Shown piece by piece: positions 17,599 to 23,816 of a stretch of DNA of 37,166 nt. The translations under genes were made by a program, and so were the position numbers. The notes under the pieces were generated by a model that saw only the letters and a program-made list of their open reading frames with translations, made no database searches and was not told where the DNA came from. Positions within the stretch are counted from its first letter, which is position 1; the number at the start of each line of letters is the position of its first letter. Source of the stretch: a virus; the IMG/VR virus record IMGVR_UViG_3300034111_000097, positions 1 through 37,166 of that record; one strand, written 5' to 3'.

Positions 17599-17629
17599 GG
17601 ATAAGTGGGGTCATTAGACCCACTTATCC
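17599..17629. repeat. Inverted repeat overlapping a DnaA box
   Basis: A 13-base-pair stem with one bulged G and an ATTA loop; the right arm ends inside the DnaA box TTATCCACA (17624-17632) and the left arm holds its near-mirror GGATAAGTG. There is no T-run, so termination is unlikely. A binding site or a cruciform within the origin fits better. Confidence 0.75.
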
Positions 17630-17661
17630 ACAGACCAGTCTCGGCTTGGAAGGTACTTCAG

Positions 17662-17712
17662 TTTCTAATGCGGAAAGGCGGAAAATTCCTTAAGGGCTTT
17701 CCGTATTAGAAA
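17662..17712. repeat. Long inverted repeat built on two iterons
   Basis: Sixteen-base arms TTTCTAATGCGGAAAG (17662-17677) and CTTTCCGTATTAGAAA (17697-17712), one mismatch, flank a 19-base spacer. Each arm contains one iteron, so it is also a face-to-face pair of iteron sites. Confidence 0.9.
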
Positions 17713-17745
17713 CGAGCATTTGATGGTCCAACACAAAGGAAAGTT

Positions 17746-18066
17746 ATGCACAGGTTATCCACAAATTTAGATTTCATCGAAGATGAGCGCGTTTTCTGCC
17801 ATCAATGCGCTAATGCGGAAATGGTCGAGCAGCGCCAGTCGATGCCAGCAGAGCAGATGGAAAGACACCGAAAGGTCAACGCAAAGCCACTGCAATGGAT
17901 GTTTGACCAAGCAAAGGTCAAAGGTGGATGGGCAACAGTCACATGGTCCGAACATCAGTGCAGCCAAACTGGACTGGCTGCATTCCCGACCGACGTTAAG
18001 CACCGATGCCACCTATTCCAGACCAAAGCCTCGGCAGTAGAATCCGAGGAATGGTGGTTGACTTAA
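17746..18066 (+). CDS. Small putative zinc-binding protein beside the origin
   Basis: A 106-residue protein. AAAGGAA ends three to four bases before ATG 17746, giving a good site, but the start region overlaps two DnaA boxes (17744-17763). Cysteines at 18 and 21 (CHQC), 72 and 88 plus His at 70, 86 and 89 suggest a zinc-binding unit. The middle is Gln/Glu-rich and helical. Its own coding sequence carries the seventh iteron (17810-17820). No family is recognised; a DNA-binding or replication-control role is plausible from position. Its 3' end overlaps the VRR-NUC gene. Confidence 0.65.
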   Translation: MHRLSTNLDFIEDERVFCHQCANAEMVEQRQSMPAEQMERHRKVNAKPLQWMFDQAKVKGGWATVTWSEHQCSQTGLAAFPTDVKHRCHLFQTKASAVESEEWWLT

Positions 18067-18419
18067 AACGCAAAAGAAAAAGCATTGAACACATTGACCA
18101 GGTCAAGGTGGTCCAACACTTTCGAGCGTTCTATCCGGACATCATCATTGCAGCAATACCCAACGGAGGCGACAGAACGGCCTCAGAGCGCGTCAGATTG
18201 CATTCTGAAGGGGTATTGGCAGGGATGCCTGACCTTTGCGTCTTGGAGCCTAAAAACGGCTTTCATGCGTTATTTGTGGAGATGAAGACCAAGGCCGGTG
18301 TGGTTTCGAGCAAGCAAAGTGCTGTAAATTTGCAGTTAAATGCAAAAGGGTATCGAGCAGTGGTCGCCAGATCAGCTGCCGAAGCAATCAAAACAATTGA
18401 GGAATATCTGAATGGCTGA
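18006..18419 (+). CDS. VRR-NUC domain nuclease
   Basis: A 137-residue stand-alone VRR-NUC protein, the usual size in phages. Signatures: the IPNGGDR segment (51-57), GMPDL (73-77) with the metal-binding Asp76, VEMKTK with Glu92 and Lys94, then SSKQ (Gln104) and GYRAVVARSAAEAI near the end. The family cuts branched or ssDNA and may resolve packaging or replication intermediates. The start is uncertain: ATG 18006 lacks a clear site, and ATG 18051 has GAGGA directly touching it; the domain needs only the region after residue 27. The stop overlaps the next gene by eight bases. Confidence 0.85.
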   Translation: MPPIPDQSLGSRIRGMVVDLKRKRKSIEHIDQVKVVQHFRAFYPDIIIAAIPNGGDRTASERVRLHSEGVLAGMPDLCVLEPKNGFHALFVEMKTKAGVVSSKQSAVNLQLNAKGYRAVVARSAAEAIKTIEEYLNG

Positions 18420-18930
18420 ACCAAAACGTAAAGCACAAACACTTGCAGAAGTGGCCGACAACATTGCCGAAAGGCAGATGGGTCTCAAAGAGCAAGCAGC
18501 TCTTGCACGCAAAGAAGCTACTGATGTCAACAAGAAGATTCACGCTGCCGGTGGCGAAATTACCATCCTAGACAGACTCTCCGAAGGCGAGACCATTCTC
18601 AGCTTGGCAAGGTCGTTGAAGGTAAGCCACACAGCTTTCTATGATTGGATCGATAGAGGGGGCGAAGCACGGGCTTCTGCCCTTGCGCGTGCGCGGGCGC
18701 GTGGTGGCCGAAGTTTAGCAGAGGAAACGCTAGAAATCGCAGACACGGCCACGCCTCAAGAGGCGCAGGTGGCCAAGCTACGGGTGGACACAAGGCGCTG
18801 GCTGGCCTCTAAGCAGGCTCCAGACGAGTATGGTGACAAGCAGCAGCCACTGGTCAACATCGACCTGGGGAGCATGGCACTTGATGCCCTGCGCAAGCGC
18901 ACTGTCGTGTCACTAGACGATTCTGAGTAA
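18412..18930 (+). CDS. terS: Terminase small subunit (Sf6-type)
   Basis: A 172-residue protein. Its N-terminal ~45 residues are charged and helical. Residues about 46-90 contain a DNA-binding helix-turn-helix (ILDRLSEGETILSLAR, then VSHTAFYDWIDRG). The following helix and the sequence LRVDTRRWLASKQAPDEYGDK match the hallmark of Sf6-like small terminases. It should form a ring that recognises viral DNA and hands it to the large subunit. The large subunit begins 1 kb downstream after the second DnaA-box cluster and four tiny genes, so the packaging site may lie in or near this stretch; this is not shown. Confidence 0.85.
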   Translation: MAEPKRKAQTLAEVADNIAERQMGLKEQAALARKEATDVNKKIHAAGGEITILDRLSEGETILSLARSLKVSHTAFYDWIDRGGEARASALARARARGGRSLAEETLEIADTATPQEAQVAKLRVDTRRWLASKQAPDEYGDKQQPLVNIDLGSMALDALRKRTVVSLDDSE

Positions 18931-19244
18931 ATGAATACCGAAGCATTCAGTCACTTTATACAACGACCATTATGTTAAGTGGATAAGTTGTTATCCACAG
19001 AATTAAGTGCATCAAAGTATTACATGACCAGTTATGCACAGGAATCTGTGGATAAGGTTGGCCAAAATCCGTGGATAACCCCGCGGTGGCCAGCTGGCGG
19101 TCGGTGGCCGTGACCCCCCCCTTGGCCGGTTTGGCGGGGGCGACTGTGGCGGCACTAAACACCTACAAAAAAAATTTTTTAAAAAAGTAACAACTAAGTC
19201 AAATTGTGCAAAAATGTCAACTCCACAAACAACGGAGCTAAACC
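18931..19244. other. Gene-free stretch with DnaA-box cluster, GC-rich patch and AT-rich tract
   Basis: No convincing gene is present. DnaA boxes: TTATCCACA at 18991-18999, TTATGCACA at 19032-19040, inverted TGTGGATAA at 19047-19055 (all perfect TTATNCACA), plus 8/9 matches at 18978-18986 and 19070-19078. The first two face each other as GTGGATAA-GTTG-TTATCCAC (18979-18998). A GC-rich patch with a run of eight C follows (19080-19150), then an AT-rich tract (about 19165-19198). The pattern fits a DnaA-bound origin with an unwinding element or a DnaA titration site; a packaging site near terS is another option. Confidence 0.7.
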
Positions 19245-19409
19245 ATGAAAACGAAGCAGGCGACAGTGGTCATCAAGGACCAGGAGTGGATTGTGTTAGA
19301 CACTGATGAGGCTCAAGACAAGAAAGTGTTCTGCAAGCTAATGAGCTTGGATGGGACAATTGTCTGGCACACTTGGGTGGACATTAACCAGATCGTGGGG
19401 ATAATATGA
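19245..19409 (+). CDS. Small hypothetical protein (54 residues)
   Basis: A 54-residue reading frame with CGGAG seven bases before its ATG. The protein has alternating hydrophobic residues suggesting a small beta-sheet (ATVVIKDQEWIVLDTDEAQD, then IVWHTWVDINQIVGII). Its stop overlaps the next ATG (ATGA), and the next three genes are linked in the same way, which supports it as a real coupled gene. No family is recognised. Confidence 0.7.
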   Translation: MKTKQATVVIKDQEWIVLDTDEAQDKKVFCKLMSLDGTIVWHTWVDINQIVGII

Positions 19410-19567
19410 ATATCACGTTATTAACTAAAGTCAGGAAGTTATTCTGTGTCGATTATGTGCCTACTAGCACTAACCGACATAATCAATTGCAATATATTAA
19501 GGCATTAAGAATATTGGGTGATAAGTGGTTAATTCACCCTGATAATAAAGTGCAGAAAATACAGTGA
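19406..19567 (+). CDS. Small hypothetical protein (53 residues)
   Basis: Begins in an ATGA overlap and ends in a GTGA overlap with the following gene, so it is translationally coupled on both sides. It is basic, with a first half of mixed strand/helix and a second half that looks like a small wing or helix pair (LQYIKALRILGDKWLIHPDN). Base composition is noticeably AT-richer than its neighbours, hinting at separate acquisition. Function is unknown; a small DNA-binding protein would fit. Confidence 0.65.
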   Translation: MNITLLTKVRKLFCVDYVPTSTNRHNQLQYIKALRILGDKWLIHPDNKVQKIQ

Positions 19568-19764
19568 AAAGTAATTTTGTAAATAACCATGTGAGATTGA
19601 ATGGGAATGTGCATGGCCACAAATTACAGCTTTGTAATAAATGCGCTTTGAAAAAGCCGCCAGAGGGTGGGGTGGAGATGAGTGCGACGAGGTGGCTGTG
19701 TGCATCGTGTTGGACCGACAGGATCACGGGCCAGAACTTAAAGCAAGCGAGGATGGATAAATGA
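19564..19764 (+). CDS. Small zinc-ribbon protein
   Basis: A 66-residue protein starting at GTG 19564 (overlap GTGA). It has two CxxC knuckles (C24/C27 and C46/C49) separated by 18 residues, a typical zinc-ribbon spacing, on a Lys/Asn-rich N-terminus with a basic C-terminal tail. Zinc ribbons of this size bind nucleic acid or partner proteins. It lies just ahead of the large terminase and ends in an ATGA overlap. Confidence 0.7.
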   Translation: MKSNFVNNHVRLNGNVHGHKLQLCNKCALKKPPEGGVEMSATRWLCASCWTDRITGQNLKQARMDK

Positions 19765-19964
19765 CTGATTTATTGACAGCGCTGCACTTGTCGGTACTAC
19801 TTCTGGACCTAAAAATTCGGATGATGGAGGCGATTGAAGAGGATCGGTTTGACCTGGCGATGACGTATCACTTGCTGATACTGGTGCGGACTGATGAGCT
19901 AGAGGCGCATAAGTGGGCGATGAGTCCCAAGGCTTGGGCCATCTATGAGACGATCCACCCATGA
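19761..19964 (+). CDS. Small helical protein upstream of large terminase
   Basis: A 67-residue mostly helical protein (LLTALHLSVLLLDLKIRMMEAI, then acidic ERF and TDELEAHKW), starting in ATGA overlap with the zinc-ribbon gene and overlapping the terminase start by four bases. The hydrophobic first helix is amphipathic rather than clearly transmembrane. The tight coupling suggests a role in packaging or its regulation, but no family is recognised. Confidence 0.65.
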   Translation: MTDLLTALHLSVLLLDLKIRMMEAIEEDRFDLAMTYHLLILVRTDELEAHKWAMSPKAWAIYETIHP

Positions 19965-21367
19965 AAGAAAATGTTTTCAGTCAGTGGGTAGAGAGGTATC
20001 AACCGGACCCAGTGCTGTTTGTGCGGGAGGTTTTGGGGGTTGACCCTGACCCATGGCAGGTGAAGTTTCTTGGGGCGATTGCTAGGGGGGATAGAAAGAT
20101 CAGCGTTAGAAGTGGCCACGGGGTGGGAAAGAGTACGGCAAGCAGCTGGGCCATGCTCTGGTACTTTATGACCAGATCGCCCGTCAAGGTGGTGGTGACT
20201 GCACCGACAAGCTCACAGCTGTATGACGCGATGTTTGCCGAGCTAAAGCGCTGGATCAATGCGATGCCTTTGCCTTTGCAGGGGTTACTCACTGTCAAGC
20301 AGGAAAGGATTGAATTCAATGCTGCACCGACTGAGATGTTTATAAGTGCCAGGACATCAAGAGCAGAGCAGCCAGAGGCTTTGCAGGGGATTCACTCGGA
20401 GAATGTGATGCTGGTGGCCGATGAGGCCAGTGGTGTGCCGGAGCAAGTGTTCGAGGCCGCGGCTGGCTCGATGTCTGGCCACAATGCTGTGACGCTGCTT
20501 TTGGGGAATCCGGTGAGGTCCAGTGGGTTTTTCTATGACACCCACACGCGCCTGGCAGATGAGTGGACCACGTTTCAAGTGGCCTGCACTGACTCGCCAC
20601 GGGTGTCGGATGAGTACGTCAAAGAGATGGCCATGCGGTATGGCGAGGAAAGTAACGTCTACCGGATCAGGGTGATCGGGGAGTTTCCCAAGGGGGATGA
20701 TGACACTGTGATTGCCATGGACCTACTTGAGAGCGCGGTCAATCGGGATGTGGCGCCAAGTGACTATGCGCCCATGCTTTGGGGCTTGGATGTGGCGCGG
20801 TTTGGAAGTGACAGATCAGCGCTGTGCAAGCGCCAAGGGAATGCGGTCACTGAGAATATCCGGACATGGAAAAACTTGGACCTGATGCAATTGACTGGTG
20901 CGGTGGTGGCCGAGTACCAGGCGCTGCCACCGAGCCAGCAGCCAAAGGAAATACTGGTCGACTCGATTGGATTAGGCGCTGGGGTGGTGGACAGGCTGCG
21001 GGAGCTGGGCCTGCCAGCCAGAGGGATCAATGTGAGTGAATCACCCGCGATGGGTGGAACGTATAGGAACTTAAAGGCAGAGCTTTGGTACAAAGCAAGA
21101 GCGTGGCTTGAGGCACGGGACTGCAAGATGCCAAAGGATGAGGTGCTGATTGCTGAACTGGCCACAGTGCGGTACTCATTCACCAGCAACGGCAAGATCG
21201 CCATCGAAGGGAAAGATGAGATAAAGCGCAGAGGCCTGCCAAGCCCAGACAAGGCCGATGCCTTTGTTTTGACATTTGCAAGTGATGCAATTTCTGGAAT
21301 GTACGGGTCAAGTGGATCAGGAAAGTGGTCTCAGCCCCTGCGCAGAAACCTTGTGCGGGTTGCATAA
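19961..21367 (+). CDS. terL: Terminase large subunit
   Basis: A 468-residue packaging motor. The ATPase domain has Walker A SGHGVGKST (51-59) and Walker B VMLVADEAS with Asp154/Glu155. The C-terminal RNase H-fold nuclease shows GLDVARFGSDRSA with Asp277, ILVDSIGLG with Asp334, and a third acidic site at D430/D433 (SPDKADAF). The length is usual for the family. It drives DNA into the prohead through the portal and cuts the concatemer. The start overlaps the preceding small gene by four bases. The presence of the complete acid triad suggests an active enzyme. Confidence 0.95.
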   Translation: MKENVFSQWVERYQPDPVLFVREVLGVDPDPWQVKFLGAIARGDRKISVRSGHGVGKSTASSWAMLWYFMTRSPVKVVVTAPTSSQLYDAMFAELKRWINAMPLPLQGLLTVKQERIEFNAAPTEMFISARTSRAEQPEALQGIHSENVMLVADEASGVPEQVFEAAAGSMSGHNAVTLLLGNPVRSSGFFYDTHTRLADEWTTFQVACTDSPRVSDEYVKEMAMRYGEESNVYRIRVIGEFPKGDDDTVIAMDLLESAVNRDVAPSDYAPMLWGLDVARFGSDRSALCKRQGNAVTENIRTWKNLDLMQLTGAVVAEYQALPPSQQPKEILVDSIGLGAGVVDRLRELGLPARGINVSESPAMGGTYRNLKAELWYKARAWLEARDCKMPKDEVLIAELATVRYSFTSNGKIAIEGKDEIKRRGLPSPDKADAFVLTFASDAISGMYGSSGSGKWSQPLRRNLVRVA

Positions 21368-21375
21368 TTCGGGTA

Positions 21376-21404
21376 TTGACAAACCAATGGGGGAAACCTA
21401 TGAA
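21376..21404 (+). promoter_or_regulatory. Candidate promoter after the large terminase
   Basis: A perfect -35 TTGACA (21376-21381) and a -10 TATGAA (21399-21404, 4/6) are 17 bases apart. The -10 overlaps the start codon of the next gene (ATG 21400), and transcription would begin near 21411, so it would serve genes downstream of that start. It may supply the head genes. Confidence 0.35.
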
Positions 21405-21588
21405 GGCAATGAGTAAAGCGCAAAAGAAGGTCGGCAAGGTAATGGGTGAGTACAAGGCTGGCAAGCTGCATAGTGGCAAGGGCGGCCCAGTGGTCAAGAA
21501 TCCCAAGCAGGCCATTGCCATTGCAATGTCTGAGGCAAAGATGCCCATGCGCGGTCAGCGCACGGCAAAGAACAAGGCGAAAAAATAA
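21400..21588 (+). CDS. DUF6496-family small basic protein
   Basis: A 62-residue Lys-rich protein beginning at ATG 21400 with GGGGAAA upstream (a longer frame to 21325 runs back into terL). The stretch YKAGKLHSGKGGPVV then NPKQAIAIAMSEA is the signature of DUF6496, found in many phages and some bacteria without known function. Positive charge suggests nucleic-acid binding. The stop shares a base with the next ATG. It starts a run of five overlapping small genes before the glycosyltransferases. Confidence 0.78.
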   Translation: MKAMSKAQKKVGKVMGEYKAGKLHSGKGGPVVKNPKQAIAIAMSEAKMPMRGQRTAKNKAKK

Positions 21589-22067
21589 TGGCTACCTTAA
21601 AACGCACCATGGATCAGGTCATGGACCGAGAAGAGGGCGAGGACATGGGCGCAGGCGAGAACTGCCCATTGCCCACGCAAGACATTACCCTCAACCTAAA
21701 AAACCGCGCCAAGGCAATCACCAGCGCGGCCTATGGTCCTGAGAATCCCAAGCTGCCAAACGAGGCTTTTTGGCGCAAGAAGGCTGACCAATGGGATGTG
21801 AGCATGGATGACGCAAAGCAAAGCCTATGCGGTAACTGCGCGGCATTTAATGTGTCCGACAACATCAAAGAGTGCATTGCACAGGGCATTGGCATGGAAG
21901 CAGACCCATGGGGGACAATCAAGCTGGCCGATCTGGGCTACTGCGAAATCTTTGATTTCAAGTGCGCAGCCAGCCGAACTTGCGATGCATGGGTGGTCGG
22001 TGGCCCGAACACGGGTGAGCAAGAGGGCGAAGAATCTGAAGACTATGAAGAGGGAGAAGAAGAATGA
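21588..22067 (+). CDS. Cysteine-rich protein, possibly HiPIP-like
   Basis: A 159-residue acidic protein with six cysteines: C81 and C84 (CGNC), C96, C119, C126 and C132, in the order CxxC ... C ... GYC ... FKC ... RTCDAWV. A CxxC followed by spaced Cys and a GYC/GWC motif recalls high-potential iron-sulfur proteins, so metal or Fe-S binding is possible. The tail is Glu-rich. Similar proteins occur in aquatic phages beside DUF6321. Start is the ATG joined to the previous stop; the stop overlaps the next gene by ATGA. Function unknown. Confidence 0.7.
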   Translation: MATLKRTMDQVMDREEGEDMGAGENCPLPTQDITLNLKNRAKAITSAAYGPENPKLPNEAFWRKKADQWDVSMDDAKQSLCGNCAAFNVSDNIKECIAQGIGMEADPWGTIKLADLGYCEIFDFKCAASRTCDAWVVGGPNTGEQEGEESEDYEEGEEE

Positions 22068-22216
22068 AAGGGTTATATGCAAACATTCATGCAAAACGCG
22101 AAAGAATTGCTGCTGGAAGCAAAGAGAAGATGCGCAAGCCTGGGGCAAAAGGTGCTCCAAGCGCTGCTGACTTTAAAGCAGCGGCTAAAACCGCCAAGCC
22201 AGTAAAAAAGAAATGA
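22064..22216 (+). CDS. Small basic phage protein (50 residues)
   Basis: A 50-residue Lys/Arg/Ala-rich protein starting with MKGLYANIHAKRERIAAGS and holding KPGAKGAPSAADF, a pattern recurring in many phage genomes at this spot between terL and the portal. ATGA overlaps link it to genes on both sides. It has no recognisable fold; nucleic-acid binding or a role in virion assembly is possible. The small size explains why it is easily missed. Confidence 0.8.
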   Translation: MKGLYANIHAKRERIAAGSKEKMRKPGAKGAPSAADFKAAAKTAKPVKKK

Positions 22217-22509
22217 AGACCCCAGCTTGGCAGCGTAAAGAGGGCAAGTCACCCTCTGGCGGCTTAAATGCCAAGGGCCGTGCCAGTGCGAAGGCGCAGG
22301 GTATGGATTTGAAAGCGCCAGTCAAGGCTGGCGACAACCCAAGACGCGCATCATTCTTGGCGCGCATGGGCAATATGCCTGGTCCTGAGATGAAGGGCGG
22401 TGAGCCGACAAGGTTGCTGCTGTCATTGAAGGCATGGGGCGCAAGCTCCAAGGCCGATGCCAAAGCCAAGGCGGCTGCGATCAGTGCCAGGAACAAGGCA
22501 AAGAAATGA
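22213..22509 (+). CDS. DUF6321-family protein
   Basis: A 98-residue basic protein matching the DUF6321 family: WQRKEGKSPSGGLNAKGRAS near the start, then GDNPRRASFLARMGNMPG, and LLLSLKAWGASSKADA in the last third. The family is common in phages and has no established role. The start overlaps the previous stop (ATGA) and the stop overlaps the next start (ATGA). High Lys/Arg content suggests nucleic-acid or protein binding. Confidence 0.82.
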   Translation: MKTPAWQRKEGKSPSGGLNAKGRASAKAQGMDLKAPVKAGDNPRRASFLARMGNMPGPEMKGGEPTRLLLSLKAWGASSKADAKAKAAAISARNKAKK

Positions 22510-23198
22510 TTTGTCCAATTGTCATTGCCACTGTCAAGGGCCATGGTCTGGCCGTGCTGCTGGAATCCATCAAGCAATACGCGCCAGAGTGTCCGGTCTA
22601 TCTGCGCGGCCCAGAGTCGGTGATTGAGCGTTTTGATGCCGATTACAAAATTTATGGCCAGCCAAGGAACTTTGGCGAGGACTACAACGAGGTCATTGAG
22701 GCAGCGCTCAAAGACTGGTCATCATGCATTGTGGCCAATGATGACATTGTGCTGACACCCACCAGCGTGAAGGTGCTGATGGAAGATGTGGCCATTGTCA
22801 GGACCATGAACAGCTACAAAGCTGGGTGGGTGGCGGCTCGAAGTGATGCGGCAAGGTCTGGCCAGAATGTGCGCATTTGCCAGCCTGGTGAGCGATTGAG
22901 CTTCTACAAATTCCCGTCTGAGGCCCACATCAAACTGGTCCAAGAGGTTAGCCCAATCTTTGCATGGATATCAAGTGACGCATTTGAAGAGGCAAAGTTT
23001 CCCCCTCTGAATTGGTACAGCGATGATGTGCATTGTATGGACTTAATCCAAAAAGGCTACGGCCACTATGTCAGCGCAAGCTATGTCCACCACATTGGCA
23101 GCAACACCATTGGCATGAATGCCAAGCAGCTGCATGAGGATGCAATGCCATGGCTCAAAGAGAATCGACCCGAATATGCGAAGGCATGGTTTGATTGA
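22506..23198 (+). CDS. Glycosyltransferase-like protein (GT-A fold)
   Basis: A 230-residue protein starting at ATG 22506 in an ATGA overlap. It begins with a strand-rich MICPIVIATVKGHG and reaches an acidic SCIVANDDIVL motif with Asp79-Asp80, the place of the DxD metal/nucleotide-sugar site of GT-A enzymes. The C-terminal half (SSDAFEEAKF, YSDDVHCMDLIQKGYGHYVSASYVHHIG) resembles GT2-type acceptor-side segments with His residues. Likely transfers a sugar onto a phage or host glycan. It overlaps a second glycosyltransferase. Confidence 0.7.
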   Translation: MICPIVIATVKGHGLAVLLESIKQYAPECPVYLRGPESVIERFDADYKIYGQPRNFGEDYNEVIEAALKDWSSCIVANDDIVLTPTSVKVLMEDVAIVRTMNSYKAGWVAARSDAARSGQNVRICQPGERLSFYKFPSEAHIKLVQEVSPIFAWISSDAFEEAKFPPLNWYSDDVHCMDLIQKGYGHYVSASYVHHIGSNTIGMNAKQLHEDAMPWLKENRPEYAKAWFD

Positions 23199-23784
23199 TG
23201 TATTCGCGGTGGCCTATGAGCGCACCAATGAAATGCGGGTGTTTGTCCAGTCTTGGATAAATCAGAGCGCAGATAACTGGCGACTTACAGTCATTCACGA
23301 TGGGCCAAGCACCGAGTTTGAAAAGGCAATGCGGCCACTGGCCAAGCAGATGCCAGAGAAAATTAAATATTTTTGCACAGAGTCTAGATTTAACGACTAC
23401 GGGCATTCTTTGAGACAGATTGGGATTGAGCAGGCCACGGGCGATTATTTGCTGCTAACCAATGCAGATAATTACTTTATCCCCAGGGCGGTAGAGATTT
23501 TGAACGTGGCCACTGGGCAGCCTGATGTCATTTTGTTTGACATGGTGCATTCCCATGATCGACCTGGCGGTAGAGATTTGCCGCCTTATTCTTACTTTGA
23601 AACAAGTTATAGGCGCAATTCAATTGACATAAGCGCTGCAATTGTGAAGACAGACAGAGCTAAAAGGGTTGGATTTCGAGACAAAGGCTATGCTGGAGAT
23701 GCAAGCTATTTTGAAGATATCTTGCTAGATGACCAAGAGATTTTGGTGGTAAAACTACCGCATATTTTGTTTGTTCACAATTAA
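23176..23784 (+). CDS. Family 2-like glycosyltransferase
   Basis: A 202-residue GT2-like protein. The N-terminal core (VFAVAYERTNEMRVFVQS, then LTVIHDGPS) is a standard GT-A nucleotide-binding start; LLLTNADNYFIP with N96-A-D-N is the DxD-like site. The start is uncertain: ATG 23176 or the TTG at 23191, which has GAAGG about six bases upstream and a more usual GT2 N-terminus. It overlaps the previous gene and is separated by 32 bases from a methyltransferase. Together they look like a glycan-decoration cassette. Confidence 0.75.
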   Translation: MRRHGLIDVFAVAYERTNEMRVFVQSWINQSADNWRLTVIHDGPSTEFEKAMRPLAKQMPEKIKYFCTESRFNDYGHSLRQIGIEQATGDYLLLTNADNYFIPRAVEILNVATGQPDVILFDMVHSHDRPGGRDLPPYSYFETSYRRNSIDISAAIVKTDRAKRVGFRDKGYAGDASYFEDILLDDQEILVVKLPHILFVHN

Positions 23785-23816
23785 AATTGATCTAAGCCAT
23801 ATATAAGGATTTTTGC

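Larger units (their letters stand above)
17529..17763. other. Putative replication origin: iterons, inverted repeats and DnaA boxes
   Basis: The gap after the primase-helicase gene carries an 11-bp iteron CTAATRCGGAA: direct copies at 17529-17539, 17548-17558, 17559-17569 and 17665-17675, inverted copies at 17570-17580 and 17699-17709; a seventh lies at 17810-17820 inside the next gene. Three perfect TTATNCACA DnaA boxes are present (17624-17632, 17744-17752, 17755-17763). Two large inverted repeats lie here too. This is the layout of an iteron-controlled theta origin next to its initiator or helicase gene. The phage protein that binds the iterons is unknown. Confidence 0.75.

Noticed and set aside
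17529-17763. Intrinsic terminator after the primase gene
   Set aside because: The inverted repeats have no T-run and share their units with direct repeats, so they fit protein-binding sites better.
18956-19162. Minus-strand 68-residue frame in the terS-downstream gap
   Set aside because: It covers the DnaA boxes and GC-rich patch, has no ribosome binding site, and ends in a non-natural composition.
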